Assembly (NCBI GenBank): GCA_036273175.1
Contig: DASUIE010000191.1
Location: 1 to 17,399 of the forward strand
Length of the DNA: 17,399 nt
Reading direction: 5' to 3'
DNA from: DATARH01 sp036273175
GTDB lineage: Bacteria > Pseudomonadota > Alphaproteobacteria > ATCC43930 > CGMCC-115725
The notes beneath the pieces are model-generated. The model was not told the DNA's origin. It worked only from the letters and a program-made list of their open reading frames with translations, and did not search any database. The translations under genes were made by a program, and so were the position numbers. This document shows, one piece after another, positions 1 to 7,099 of this stretch; position 1 is the stretch's first letter, and each line of letters starts with the position of its first letter.

Positions 1-1100
1 CGGTGCTGTGCCCGGCGATGCAGGATTATTACAAGCTGGTCAATTCCAAGGGCGGGGTCGACGGCTGGCAGATCCGCGGCGACGAGATCGACAACGGCTA
101 CAAGGTGCCGGAGGGGATCGAGGCCTACGAGCGGCAGAAGCAGATGGGCGTCGTGATGATGACGCTCTATGGCACGCCGCAGACCGTGGCGCTGAACCAG
201 CGGCTCGAAACCGACCATATGCCGACGACCTCCCCGGGCTTCGGCATTTCGGCGGCGGCTGACGGCACCCGCTATCCGTATCTGTTCCCGATCGCCGCGA
301 CCTATTGGTCGCAGGGCGCCGCGGCGGTGCAATTCGCCAAGGAAAAGCTGGGCGGCAACCTCAAGGGCAAAAAGATCGCCTATGTCTATTACGACAACCC
401 GGCGGGCAAGGAGCCGCTGGCGATCCTCGACAAGCTGCAGAAGTCCGAAGGGTTTGAGCTGCGCACCTTCGCGGTACCGCCGCCGGGCGTCGAGATGGGC
501 GCGCAGATTCTCGACATCACTCAGCGCTACAAGCCCGATTTCGTGATCCAGCACCTGTTCGGCCGCTCGCCGTCGGTGGCGATCAAGGGCTTCAAGGGCG
601 CGGGCTTCCCGCTGTCGCATGTGGTCGGGCTGGTCTGGGCCTCGGCCGAGGACGACATCAAGGCCGCGGGCGGTTTCGCAGCCGCCGAGGGCTACAACAC
701 GATGCAGTTCGCCGGCGCCGGCGACGACTATCCGGTCCGCCAGGAAATCAAGGCGCTGTACAAGAAGGACGGCAAGTCGCCGCCGAAGGAGATGGACAAC
801 ACGGTCATCTATAACCGTGGCCTCCTGCAGGCGGCCGTCCAGGTCCAGGCGATCACCAACGCCCTGAAGATCAGCGGCGGCAAGAAACCGACCGGCGAGC
901 AGGTGAAGCAGGGTCTCGAGCAGATCAAGAATTTCACCCTGGGCGGGCTGGTGCCGCCGCTCGAGATCACCCCGACAGACCACGAGGGCGGCGGCTGGGT
1001 CCGCATCTTCTCGGTCAAGGGCGGCAAACTCGTCCCGGCGACCGACTGGATGCACGGCTACCGCGACGTGGTGCTCGCGCAAGTCAAGTCGTCCGAGTAA
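1..1100 (+). CDS. ABC transporter substrate-binding protein, branched-chain amino acid (LivJ) type, 5' partial
   Basis: This is the periplasmic ligand-binding component of a Liv/HAAT-type ABC importer (type I periplasmic binding fold, Peripla_BP_6). The frame is open from base 3 to a TAA at 1098-1100 and gives 365 residues. The usual family length is about 400-430, so the signal peptide and first strand/helix lie outside the window; the GTG at base 3 is simply an internal Val codon. Fold-typical segments are visible: the inter-lobe region SQGAAAVQFAKEKLG, the strand KKIAYVYYDNPAGKE, the strand PDFVIQHLFGRSPSVAIKG and the C-terminal GYRDVVLAQVKSSE. A LivF ATPase follows 29 nt downstream on the same strand, so the rest of the operon (LivG, LivH, LivM) is expected upstream. 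The ligand cannot be read from sequence. These proteins take branched-chain amino acids, amides, urea or aromatic acids, and the nearby amidohydrolases make an amide or ureide plausible (inference). Confidence 0.93.
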   Translation, partial: VLCPAMQDYYKLVNSKGGVDGWQIRGDEIDNGYKVPEGIEAYERQKQMGVVMMTLYGTPQTVALNQRLETDHMPTTSPGFGISAAADGTRYPYLFPIAATYWSQGAAAVQFAKEKLGGNLKGKKIAYVYYDNPAGKEPLAILDKLQKSEGFELRTFAVPPPGVEMGAQILDITQRYKPDFVIQHLFGRSPSVAIKGFKGAGFPLSHVVGLVWASAEDDIKAAGGFAAAEGYNTMQFAGAGDDYPVRQEIKALYKKDGKSPPKEMDNTVIYNRGLLQAAVQVQAITNALKISGGKKPTGEQVKQGLEQIKNFTLGGLVPPLEITPTDHEGGGWVRIFSVKGGKLVPATDWMHGYRDVVLAQVKSSE

Positions 1101-1129
1101 CCGAGCAACATCGTTTTCGGGGTCGCGGA

Positions 1130-1924
1130 ATGCTGGCGGTCAACAACATCGAGGTCGTCTATGACGGCGTCATCCTCGTGTTGCGGGGCGTGTCGCTGGC
1201 CGCCGAGGAGGGGCACATCACCACCCTCCTCGGCGCCAACGGCGCCGGCAAGACCACGACCCTGAAAGCGATCTCGGGCCTCCTGCACGCCGAACGCGGC
1301 CAAGTCACCAAGGGCAATGTCGCGCTCGACGGAGAGCGCCTCGACCGCCTGCTGCCGCACGATGTGGTCAAGCGCGGGATCGTCCAGGTCTTCGAGGGCC
1401 GCCGCGTCTTCGAAAACCTGACCGTCGAGGAGAACCTTATCGCCGGCGCGCATGCCCAGCGCGACCGCGCCGCGGTGCAGCGCGGCATCGACCGCGTCTA
1501 TTCGAGCTTTGCCGTGCTCAAGGAGCGGCGGAACATCTCCGCCGGCTACCTGTCGGGCGGCGAGCAGCAGATGCTGGTGATCGGCCGGGCGCTGATGTCG
1601 GACCCGAAGGTGATCCTCCTCGACGAGCCCTCGCTCGGGCTTGCGCCGATGATCATCGAGGAGATTTTCACGGTCGTGCGCAAGCTCAAGGAAGAGCAGA
1701 AGCTGACCGTCCTGCTGGTCGAGCAGAACGCGGCGCTGGCGCTCGCCATCGCCGATCACGGCTATGTCATGGAAAACGGTCGCATCGTCCTCGAAGGACC
1801 GGCCGCCGCGCTGCGCCAGAACTCCGACATCAAGGAATTCTATCTCGGCCTCAACGAGGCCGGGACGCGAAAATCCTATCGCGACACCAAGCATTACCGC
1901 CGAAGGAAGCGCTGGCTGTCATAA
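1130..1924 (+). CDS. livF: ABC transporter ATP-binding protein, LivF type
   Basis: This is the cytoplasmic ATPase subunit of a branched-chain amino acid type (HAAT) importer. All nucleotide-binding motifs are present: Walker A GANGAGKTT at residues 35-43, Q-loop near Q86, signature LSGGEQQ at 141-147, Walker B VILLDEPS at 161-168, and the LLVEQNA switch region at 195-201 that is normal for LivF. At 264 residues it is longer than E. coli LivF (about 237). The surplus is a very basic tail, GTRKSYRDTKHYRRRKRWLS, from residue 245. I know similar tails from LivF proteins of alphaproteobacterial aromatic or amide uptake operons, so I do not read it as a frameshift. The gene follows the substrate-binding protein by 29 nt and is probably the last gene of that operon. 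Its TAA overlaps the stop codon of the convergent nitroreductase by 6 nt overall. Family and role are secure; the transported substrate is unknown. Confidence 0.95.
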   Translation: MLAVNNIEVVYDGVILVLRGVSLAAEEGHITTLLGANGAGKTTTLKAISGLLHAERGQVTKGNVALDGERLDRLLPHDVVKRGIVQVFEGRRVFENLTVEENLIAGAHAQRDRAAVQRGIDRVYSSFAVLKERRNISAGYLSGGEQQMLVIGRALMSDPKVILLDEPSLGLAPMIIEEIFTVVRKLKEEQKLTVLLVEQNAALALAIADHGYVMENGRIVLEGPAAALRQNSDIKEFYLGLNEAGTRKSYRDTKHYRRRKRWLS

Positions 1925-2560
1925 ATACGCGCGGCCCCAGCGGTCGGCGTAGACCACTTCCTCAAGCGGGACGCGGCGCACCGGACCGAACCGGCCGACG
2001 GGATAGCCGATCGGCAATAACGCGTAGGAATGCACGTCGGGCGGCAGGCCGAGCGCGGCTTCCGCCTCCCTCTCGAAGTTGAGATACAGCGTCGTCAGTG
2101 TCGCGCCGAGGCCGAGCGCCCGGGCCGCCAGCAACATGTTCTGCACCGCCGGATAGATCGACGAGCCGGAGGTGCGGGTCGGGGCGGCGCCCTCCATGCA
2201 GGGCACGATCCAGACCGGCGCCTCGTGGATATGCGCGGCGAGGTGCTCGGCGGCCGCGAGCATGCGCTGGAACCGCTCGCGGCTCGTGCCTGGCGCCGGC
2301 TCGCCGCCGCGATAGCGCGGGCCGACGACCTCGTTCCAGGCCCGCGTATAGTAGGCCCCGACCTCTCTTTTTACCGCGGGGTCCTTGACGACCAGAAACC
2401 GCCAGCGCTGCATGTTGCCGCCCGACGGCGCCGACACGCCGGCCTCGAGGATCTTGCGGATCAAGGCGTCGGGTACCGGGTCGGGCTTGAGCCGGCGCAT
2501 AGACCGGGTCGTGCGCATGATCTCGAACAGATCGGCGGTCGCGGCGGTTTGCTCGGGCAC
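1919..2560 (-). CDS. nitroreductase family protein (FMN-dependent)
   Basis: This is a 213-residue flavoenzyme of the nitroreductase superfamily, which uses FMN and NAD(P)H to reduce nitro groups, quinones or enones, usually as a cytoplasmic homodimer. Visible hallmarks are the N-terminal FMN-phosphate segment MRTTRSMRRLKPDPVPD (residues 15-31), the APSGGNMQRWRFLVVKDP block (44-61), the central helix SIYPAVQNMLLAARALGLGA, and the C-terminal LLPIGYPVGRFGPVRRVPLEEVV. The length is typical of single-domain members. The stop TGA is complementary to 1919-1921 and lies inside the end of livF, so the pair is convergent and overlapping. The start is divergent from the asparaginase-like gene across a 92-nt gap and may share regulation with it (inference). 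The physiological substrate is unknown. The RSMRRL arrangement also occurs in enzymes acting on nitroaromatics, but that is not diagnostic. Confidence 0.93.
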   Translation of the reverse strand: MPEQTAATADLFEIMRTTRSMRRLKPDPVPDALIRKILEAGVSAPSGGNMQRWRFLVVKDPAVKREVGAYYTRAWNEVVGPRYRGGEPAPGTSRERFQRMLAAAEHLAAHIHEAPVWIVPCMEGAAPTRTSGSSIYPAVQNMLLAARALGLGATLTTLYLNFEREAEAALGLPPDVHSYALLPIGYPVGRFGPVRRVPLEEVVYADRWGRAYL

Positions 2561-2593
2561 GGCCCTCTCCAGTCGGCAGGTGACGGGGAACGC

Positions 2594-2623
2594 TTACTCC
2601 AGGCGGCGAGCCGATGCTACGCT
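2594..2623 (+). promoter_or_regulatory. candidate sigma-70-like promoter for the asparaginase-fold gene
   Basis: TTACTC at 2594-2599 and TACGCT at 2618-2623 are separated by 18 nt. Transcription would start about 20 nt before the GAGGAG ribosome-binding site. The -10-like element in a GATGCTACGCT context resembles alphaproteobacterial promoters, and similar motifs occur upstream of the M81 and crotonase genes here. The match is weak and made by eye. Confidence 0.28.
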
Positions 2624-2639
2624 CTGGGCTATCCCCACC

Positions 2640-2645
2640 GAGGAG
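2640..2645 (+). promoter_or_regulatory. Shine-Dalgarno GAGGAG fixing the asparaginase-like start
   Basis: GAGGAG lies 7 nt before the ATG at 2653. It decides in favour of that start over the upstream in-frame ATG at 2614, which would add 13 residues with no family similarity and would overlap the proposed promoter. Confidence 0.7.
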
Positions 2646-2652
2646 TCCCGCC

Positions 2653-3657
2653 ATGCCTAATCTTCCCCGCATCGCCGTGATCGGCACCGGCGGCACGATC
2701 TCGTCGCTCGGCGATGGCAGCCTCGATGTGCTCGACTACCCCGATTTCGGCCAAAAGCTGACGAGCGAGGCGCTGATCGACCGCTTCGCCGAAACGCGGC
2801 TGGTGGCCGACCCGGTGCCGTACACCTTCCGCCAAGTCGGCAGCACGGCTATCGGCCCGGCGGATTGGCTGGGGCTGCGCGCGCTGATCCATGAGATCGC
2901 GCGCGAGGAACCCGGCATCGCCGGCTTTGTCATCCCGCACGGGACGGCAACGCTCGAAGAAACCGGGTTCTTCCTCAACCTGACCCTCAACGTCTCGCAG
3001 CCGGTCGTCATGGTCGGGGCGCAGCGGCCGGCGAGCGCGCTGGGTACCGATGCCGGCACCAACCTGGTCAACGCGCTGCAGGTTGCGGGGTCGGAGGCAG
3101 CTCGCGGCAAAGGCGTGCTCGCGGTGCTCAACAACGAGATCCATCCGGCCCGCGACGTGGTCAAGACCTCGACATACCGGGTGCAGACCTTCCGCAGCCT
3201 CGATTACGGCGCACTCGGCCATGTCGATGGCGACGGGGTGCATTTCTACCGGGCCCCGCTCGGCGCGCACATGCCCGACACCCCGTTCGCCGGACGCGAG
3301 TTTGCCCAGGGCCTGCCGCGGGTCGACATCGTCTACTCCTATGCCGGGGCCGATGGCGACCTCGTTACCGCCGCGGTCCATGCCGGCGCGAAGGGGCTGA
3401 TCTCGGCGGGGTTCGCGCCGGGTTCGCCGAGCCCCGCGCAGCAGGAGACGTTTCTGGCGGCGGCGCGGTCGGGTGTCGTCATCGTGCAATGCACCCGCGC
3501 CGCCAGCGGCCGGGTCGCGCCGCGCCGCCGGCTGCGCGAGACCGGATTTGTCGCCGGCGAGGATTTCTCGCCGCAAAAGGCGCGCATCCTGCTGATGCTG
3601 ATGCTGACAACGACGACGGACATTGCCGCGATCCAGGCGGCGTTCCAGGCCTATTGA
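2653..3657 (+). CDS. asparaginase-family amidohydrolase (L-asparaginase/glutaminase fold) with altered substrate contacts
   Basis: This 334-residue protein has the bacterial asparaginase fold, whose members hydrolyse a side-chain amide to the acid plus ammonia. The catalytic threonines are present: motif 1 IGTGGTISS with Thr15 (E. coli AnsB Thr12) and motif 2 IPHGTATLEET with Thr98 (AnsB Thr89). Lys171 in RDVVKTSTYRVQTF matches AnsB Lys162. There is no signal peptide, so it is predicted cytoplasmic. The odd point is the substrate site. The usual HGTDT is HGTAT, so the Asp that binds the substrate alpha-amino group (AnsB Asp90) is Ala99. The Ser-Gln pair (AnsB Ser58-Gln59) reads Ser64-Thr65. 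The fold and the nucleophile and lysine are kept but both visible amino contacts are gone. I infer hydrolysis of an amide that is not asparagine. The degenerate substrate-binding gene starts 2 nt after the stop, so the two were once an operon. An ATG with GAGGAG at proper spacing supports the start. Confidence 0.9.
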   Translation: MPNLPRIAVIGTGGTISSLGDGSLDVLDYPDFGQKLTSEALIDRFAETRLVADPVPYTFRQVGSTAIGPADWLGLRALIHEIAREEPGIAGFVIPHGTATLEETGFFLNLTLNVSQPVVMVGAQRPASALGTDAGTNLVNALQVAGSEAARGKGVLAVLNNEIHPARDVVKTSTYRVQTFRSLDYGALGHVDGDGVHFYRAPLGAHMPDTPFAGREFAQGLPRVDIVYSYAGADGDLVTAAVHAGAKGLISAGFAPGSPSPAQQETFLAAARSGVVIVQCTRAASGRVAPRRRLRETGFVAGEDFSPQKARILLMLMLTTTTDIAAIQAAFQAY

Positions 3658-3659
3658 GC

Positions 3660-4358
3660 ATGGCCGGGATCACCCGGCGCGGCTTCGTCGCGGGCGCGCT
3701 GGCCGCCGCCGCGGCGCCGCGGGCGCGGGCCGCCCCGGGATCGACGCTGCGCTTTATTCCGCATGCCGACCTGGCGATCGTCGACCCGTACGCCAGCGGG
3801 GCCTACATCACCCGCAATTTCGGCTACATGGTCTATGACACGCTGTTTGCGCTCGACAACAAGCTCAAGCCGCAGCCGCAAATGGTCGGGCGCTGGACCG
3901 TCGGCAACGACCGGCTGACCTGGGAGTTTACGCTTCGCGACGGCCTCGCCTTCCATGACGGTGCGCCGGTGCGCGGCGCCGATGCGGCGGCCTCGATCAA
4001 ACGCTGGGGGATACGCAACGACAGCTACGGCCAAAGCTTGCTCGCCGCCGCGCAAACGATCGAAGCGACAGGCGACAACAGCTTTCGCATCGCGCTGAAA
4101 ACGCCGTTTCCGGTGCTCGACGCGCTCGGCACGCTGACGGCGCCGACGCCGTTCATTCTGCCCGAGCGGTTGGCCAAGACCGATCCCTATACGCGGATCA
4201 CCGAGATCGTCGGCTCGGGCCCGTTCAAATTCGTCAAGGCGGAATGGGAGCCGGGCCACCGCGCGGATAAGGGCGGGTGGAATGTGCTGGTGACCTCCTT
4301 TGCCGCGCACGACATGATCAACCCGGCGACCAACCGGATGCTGCGCACCAATGTTTAG
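3660..4358 (+). pseudogene. remnant of a dipeptide/oligopeptide-type ABC substrate-binding protein (SBP_bac_5), internally deleted and C-terminally truncated
   Basis: This frame encodes 232 residues, against about 500-530 for intact SBP_bac_5 proteins. It starts with a twin-arginine export signal (TRRGFVAGALAAAAAPRARA, residues 5-24). The normal N-terminal lobe follows: VDPYASGAYITRNFGYMVYD, then LTWEFTLRDGLAFHDGAPV (86-104), then GSGPFKFVKAEWEPGHRA to residue 202. In relatives this last block leads into the middle domain (an RNPDYV-type segment). Here the next residues are DKGGWNVLVTSFAAHDMINP, which in family members I recall belong about 200 residues further on. The frame then stops after LRTNV, where an intact protein would go on for about 70-80 residues. 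So one in-frame internal deletion joins near base 4265, and the tail is lost exactly where the convergent DUF1254 gene begins. It is 2 nt behind the asparaginase-like gene, with no permease genes nearby. It is very unlikely to fold as a working binding protein; a domesticated short protein remains possible. Confidence 0.85.
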
Positions 4359-5749
4359 CGCGCCTGCTTCAGCCCCGGCGGCTTCCAGAGGCGGCTGATC
4401 TCGTCCTGGCTCGGGCCGTAGACGCGCAGCACGGCGAAGAACTTGCCGTTCGGCGCCGGCAGCCAATTGGCGCGGCGATCGGCCGGCGGCGCATCCTTTT
4501 GCAGATAGATCGTCAGCGAGCCGTCCGGCGACGCACGCGGCGAGGGCGGATGGCTGCCGAGCGAATAGCGGTTGAGCGGATTGGGCACGAGGAAATGGTT
4601 GGGCAGGCCGTAATCGGTCAGCGACCAGAAATACTTGGCCGGCGGCATCCCGCCCGGCGGAAAGGTCAGGGTATAGGCGTGCTGCCCCGCATCGACCGGC
4701 GCGCCCGACTGGTCGACCGCCAGCGGGTAGTAGACCACCTGCCGCGCATCGGCGCCGAAGATCCCGCCGGCGACGCCAATGGCCCGGTCGAGGTAATCGG
4801 TACCGATCGTCGCGCGCGAGCCGAACAGCGCGATCGAGTCGGACAGCTTGAGGCTCGCCGCCCGCATCGCCGTGCGCGCGTCGCCGATCCCGGCCTCGAT
4901 CGCCTGGCGCATGCCGGGGTCCATCTGCTGCACATCCCAGCGTGCGCCGGGAACCACGCCGATGCGGGCGATCCGTTGCAGAACCGGCGCGTCCTTGGGG
5001 TCCGGCGTCGTGAAGGTCAGCAGGAAGTTGGCGTAGGCGAAAAACCCGAGCGTCTGTTCGCTGCCCTCCTTCCAGGGCGGCCATTCGACGGCGGGAGGCG
5101 CGGCAGGGGCAGGCTTCTTCAGGAAGGCGCTGAGCGGTTCGAGCCTGTAGCCGGCCTGGATCTTGGACACGGCGGCGGCATCGCCCGGGCCGCGTTGCTC
5201 GGTTCGCGTGATCGTCCCGAGAAAGCTCGACTCGCCGGCGATGACGCGCTTGACGCCGGGCGGCAGCGTTCCCTTCCAGCCGGGCGGCGCGAGCAGATAC
5301 GAGCCGCCGCCATCGCCGTCGATGATGCTGCCGGGGCAATCGAGGACAAAGCCCCACAGATCGTCCCATTGGCTCGCGGCATAGCGGCCCTCGTCGACCG
5401 CCGGCTGGGTCAGCACCCACGGCTCGGCGCGCAGATCGACCCAGGCGTAGGAGTAGGGCGTGTCGACATTGGGGGTGACGATGTCCTTCGCCTCCGGAGT
5501 GGCCAGCTTCCGGTGCGCCCAATGGCCGAACCCGCCAGCGTAGGACGGTGATTTCGGGTCGATCGCCTGGCGGTACATCGTCCGGTAGTAGAGGACCAGC
5601 GGATAGGCGTAGATATAGGCGTCGCGGGCGATTTCCCGCGCCTCGGCGGGCGTGACCTTGGGCGGGCCGGCGACCGGCTTGACCTGCTGCGCCGATGCCG
5701 GCGCGGTGAGGGCGAGGACCGCGGCGAAGAGAAAGCCGAAAAGCTTCAT
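4355..5749 (-). CDS. exported DUF1254/DUF1214 domain protein
   Basis: This 464-residue protein is predicted to be secreted to the periplasm. The signal peptide MKLFGFLFAAVLALTAPASA is followed by QQ. The N-terminal DUF1254 domain (about 35-170) carries the signature ARDAYIYAYPLVLYYRTMYR and the hallmark TPNVDTPYSYAWVDL (92-106). The C-terminal DUF1214 domain (about 330-450) carries YTLTFPPGGMPPAKYFWSLT and ends in RVYGPSQDEISRLWKPPG. Order and length are normal for the two-domain family, whose biochemical role is not established. The start at 5749 gives an intact signal peptide; an in-frame start 33 nt upstream would add a charged stretch before it. The gene begins 1 nt after the stop of the M20 amidohydrolase (TAG-G-ATG), so the two are probably translationally coupled. 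Its stop overlaps the stop of the convergent SBP remnant. A link to the amidohydrolase's substrate is an inference from coupling only. Confidence 0.9.
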   Translation of the reverse strand: MKLFGFLFAAVLALTAPASAQQVKPVAGPPKVTPAEAREIARDAYIYAYPLVLYYRTMYRQAIDPKSPSYAGGFGHWAHRKLATPEAKDIVTPNVDTPYSYAWVDLRAEPWVLTQPAVDEGRYAASQWDDLWGFVLDCPGSIIDGDGGGSYLLAPPGWKGTLPPGVKRVIAGESSFLGTITRTEQRGPGDAAAVSKIQAGYRLEPLSAFLKKPAPAAPPAVEWPPWKEGSEQTLGFFAYANFLLTFTTPDPKDAPVLQRIARIGVVPGARWDVQQMDPGMRQAIEAGIGDARTAMRAASLKLSDSIALFGSRATIGTDYLDRAIGVAGGIFGADARQVVYYPLAVDQSGAPVDAGQHAYTLTFPPGGMPPAKYFWSLTDYGLPNHFLVPNPLNRYSLGSHPPSPRASPDGSLTIYLQKDAPPADRRANWLPAPNGKFFAVLRVYGPSQDEISRLWKPPGLKQAR

Positions 5750-5750
5750 C

Positions 5751-6974
5751 CTATCCCGCCTTGAGGATGGCCAGCGCCGCATCGGCGAAGACCTGGGCGC
5801 CGAGCACGATGTCGTCCTCGCTCGTATCCTCGGACCAGTGGTGGCTGACGCCGTTGATGCTGGGGATGAACATCATCCCGGCGCGCAGCCGGTGCGACAC
5901 GATCTGCGCGTCGTGGCCGGCGCCGCTCGGCATCCGCAGATGCAACCCCGGCGCGTGACGCTCGGCCGCCTCCTCGATCGCGCCCTGGAACACGCCGTCC
6001 ATCGGCCGCGGCTCGACCTGCGACATCGGTGCGATCGCGGCTCGGCACGGGCCGGCGCGGTCGCTTTCGCCGACCATCTCGTAAAGGGCGGCCTCGAAGG
6101 CGGCGAGCTTGGCGGTGTCGATGTCGCGGAACTGGACCTGCATGTCGGCGCGGCCGGGAACGATGCTCGGCGCATTGGGGTCGAGGAGGATGCGCCCGAT
6201 CGTCCACACCGTACGCGGGCCGGCGAGCGCGGCGAAGCGGTCGTGGATGCGCGCGGCGAGACGCACCATCGCGACGCCGGCATCCTTGCGCCGCGCCATC
6301 TGGGTCGTGCCGGCGTGGTTCTGCTGGCCGGTCAGCGTGACCATGAAATTGCGGATGCCGACGATCGCCTCGACGACCCCGATGCGGCGCCCGCTCGATT
6401 CGAGCGTGTCGCCCTGCTCGATATGGGCTTCGAGATAACCAACATAGCGCGCCGGATCGACCTCCTCGCGCTTCCGGCCGGCGAACCCGGCTTTTTCCAG
6501 CGCATCGGCGAGCGGCACGCCGTCGCGGCTCTTGCAGGCGGCGAGCTCCTCCTCGCCAACCGCGCCGGTAAAGGAGCGGCTGCCGAGCATCTGGCCGTAA
6601 TGCCCCTCCTCATCGGCCCAGGCAATCGTGTCTATGCCGAGCCCGGCGCAGTCGGCATCGGCGGCGAAGGCGCGCGCCAGCTCGAGCGCGTAGATGACGC
6701 CGAGCGCGCCGTCGAGCCAGCCGCCATAGGGCTGGGTTTCGCTGTGCGACCCGACCAGCAAATGTCGGGTCGCGATGTGGTTGCGGCCGAAGACGTTGCC
6801 GATGCCGTCAATCTCCGGCACCAGGCCGGCGGCGGCGAACTGGTCGGCCAGCCAGTGGCGCGAGGCGACATCGTCGGGCGAATAGGTCGGCCGGTGCACG
6901 CCGGTCTTGTAGCGGCCGAATTCGGCCAGCCGCTTCAGGTCGGCGACGACTCGCGCTCCATCGATCCTCGGCAT
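5751..6974 (-). CDS. M20 family amidohydrolase: N-carbamoyl-L-amino acid hydrolase / allantoate amidohydrolase type
   Basis: This 407-residue, binuclear-metal, cytoplasmic enzyme hydrolyses N-carbamoyl amino acids or allantoate-like ureides to amine, CO2 and ammonia. Likely metal ligands and their motifs are His77 in GSHSETQPYGG, Asp88 in WLDGALGV, Glu122/Glu123 in WADEEGHYGQ, His184 in LEAHIEQGDTLES, and a C-terminal His in NGVSHHWSED (378/379). The small dimerisation domain starts near GIRNFMVTLTGQQNHAGTTQ, where His220 and Gln217/Gln218 are typical substrate-contact positions. GAGHDAQI near residue 351 is also characteristic. Length matches the family (about 410). The ATG at 6974 is preferred over a TTG 18 nt upstream because a purine-rich GGGAGGGGGAGG lies in front of it. 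It is the first gene of a two-gene unit with the DUF1254 protein and is divergent from the LTXXQ gene. SHSETQPYGG departs from the commoner SHxDTVPxGG, so specificity may differ. It could serve downstream of HyuA/HyuB if those make an N-carbamoyl product (inference). Confidence 0.92.
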   Translation of the reverse strand: MPRIDGARVVADLKRLAEFGRYKTGVHRPTYSPDDVASRHWLADQFAAAGLVPEIDGIGNVFGRNHIATRHLLVGSHSETQPYGGWLDGALGVIYALELARAFAADADCAGLGIDTIAWADEEGHYGQMLGSRSFTGAVGEEELAACKSRDGVPLADALEKAGFAGRKREEVDPARYVGYLEAHIEQGDTLESSGRRIGVVEAIVGIRNFMVTLTGQQNHAGTTQMARRKDAGVAMVRLAARIHDRFAALAGPRTVWTIGRILLDPNAPSIVPGRADMQVQFRDIDTAKLAAFEAALYEMVGESDRAGPCRAAIAPMSQVEPRPMDGVFQGAIEEAAERHAPGLHLRMPSGAGHDAQIVSHRLRAGMMFIPSINGVSHHWSEDTSEDDIVLGAQVFADAALAILKAG

Positions 6975-6975
6975 G

Positions 6976-6988
6976 TCCTCCCCCTCCC
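6976..6988 (-). promoter_or_regulatory. strong purine-rich Shine-Dalgarno of the M20 amidohydrolase
   Basis: On the minus strand the 13 bases before C-ATG read GGGAGGGGGAGGA, containing two overlapping anti-SD matches. This supports the ATG at 6974 rather than the TTG at 6992, which lies at the upstream edge of this tract. Confidence 0.6.
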
Positions 6989-7021
6989 GCAAACCTGTCA
7001 GCGAATTAACCTCCCGGGCGG

Positions 7022-7049
7022 GGAAACCCCACGCAACGGCTTGCGTATC
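7022..7049 (+). promoter_or_regulatory. candidate ECF-sigma-type promoter for the LTXXQ protein
   Basis: GGAAAC at 7022-7027 and CGTATC at 7044-7049 are 16 nt apart. This resembles the GGAAC / CGTnn layout of ECF (envelope or general stress) sigma factors. It lies about 50-75 nt before the start of a Spy/CpxP-like gene, a class often under envelope stress control. GGAAAC is also part of a small GGGG-AAA-CCCC palindrome (7020-7030). The match is imperfect and the call is speculative. Confidence 0.2.
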
Positions 7050-7099
7050 CTAATCCCAGATCGCGCGGTCCTCGGCGATCTCATTTGGAGAACCGACAC

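Noticed and set aside
3..5. GTG at the left edge as the true start of the substrate-binding protein
   Set aside because: The protein would begin inside the first lobe without a signal peptide; the frame is open to the window edge.
1101..1129. Terminator or attenuator between the substrate-binding protein and livF
   Set aside because: The 29-nt gap holds no inverted repeat of useful length and the genes belong to one operon.
3651..5522. Minus-strand open frame of 623 codons spanning the DUF1254 gene and the SBP remnant
   Set aside because: It runs antisense to the remnant and out of frame with DUF1254; composition is typical of a high-GC shadow frame.
4277..5551. Plus-strand open frame of 424 codons opposite the DUF1254 gene
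   Set aside because: Arg/Ala/Gly-rich shadow, no recognisable motif; the opposite strand carries a complete two-domain protein with a signal peptide.
6974..6992. TTG at 6992 as the start of the M20 gene
   Set aside because: The added residues (MREGED) are encoded by the purine-rich ribosome-binding tract of the ATG at 6974.
7020..7030. GGGG-AAA-CCCC as a terminator or operator
   Set aside because: A 4-bp stem with a 3-nt loop is too short to support, and no T-tract follows; noted only as part of the possible promoter.
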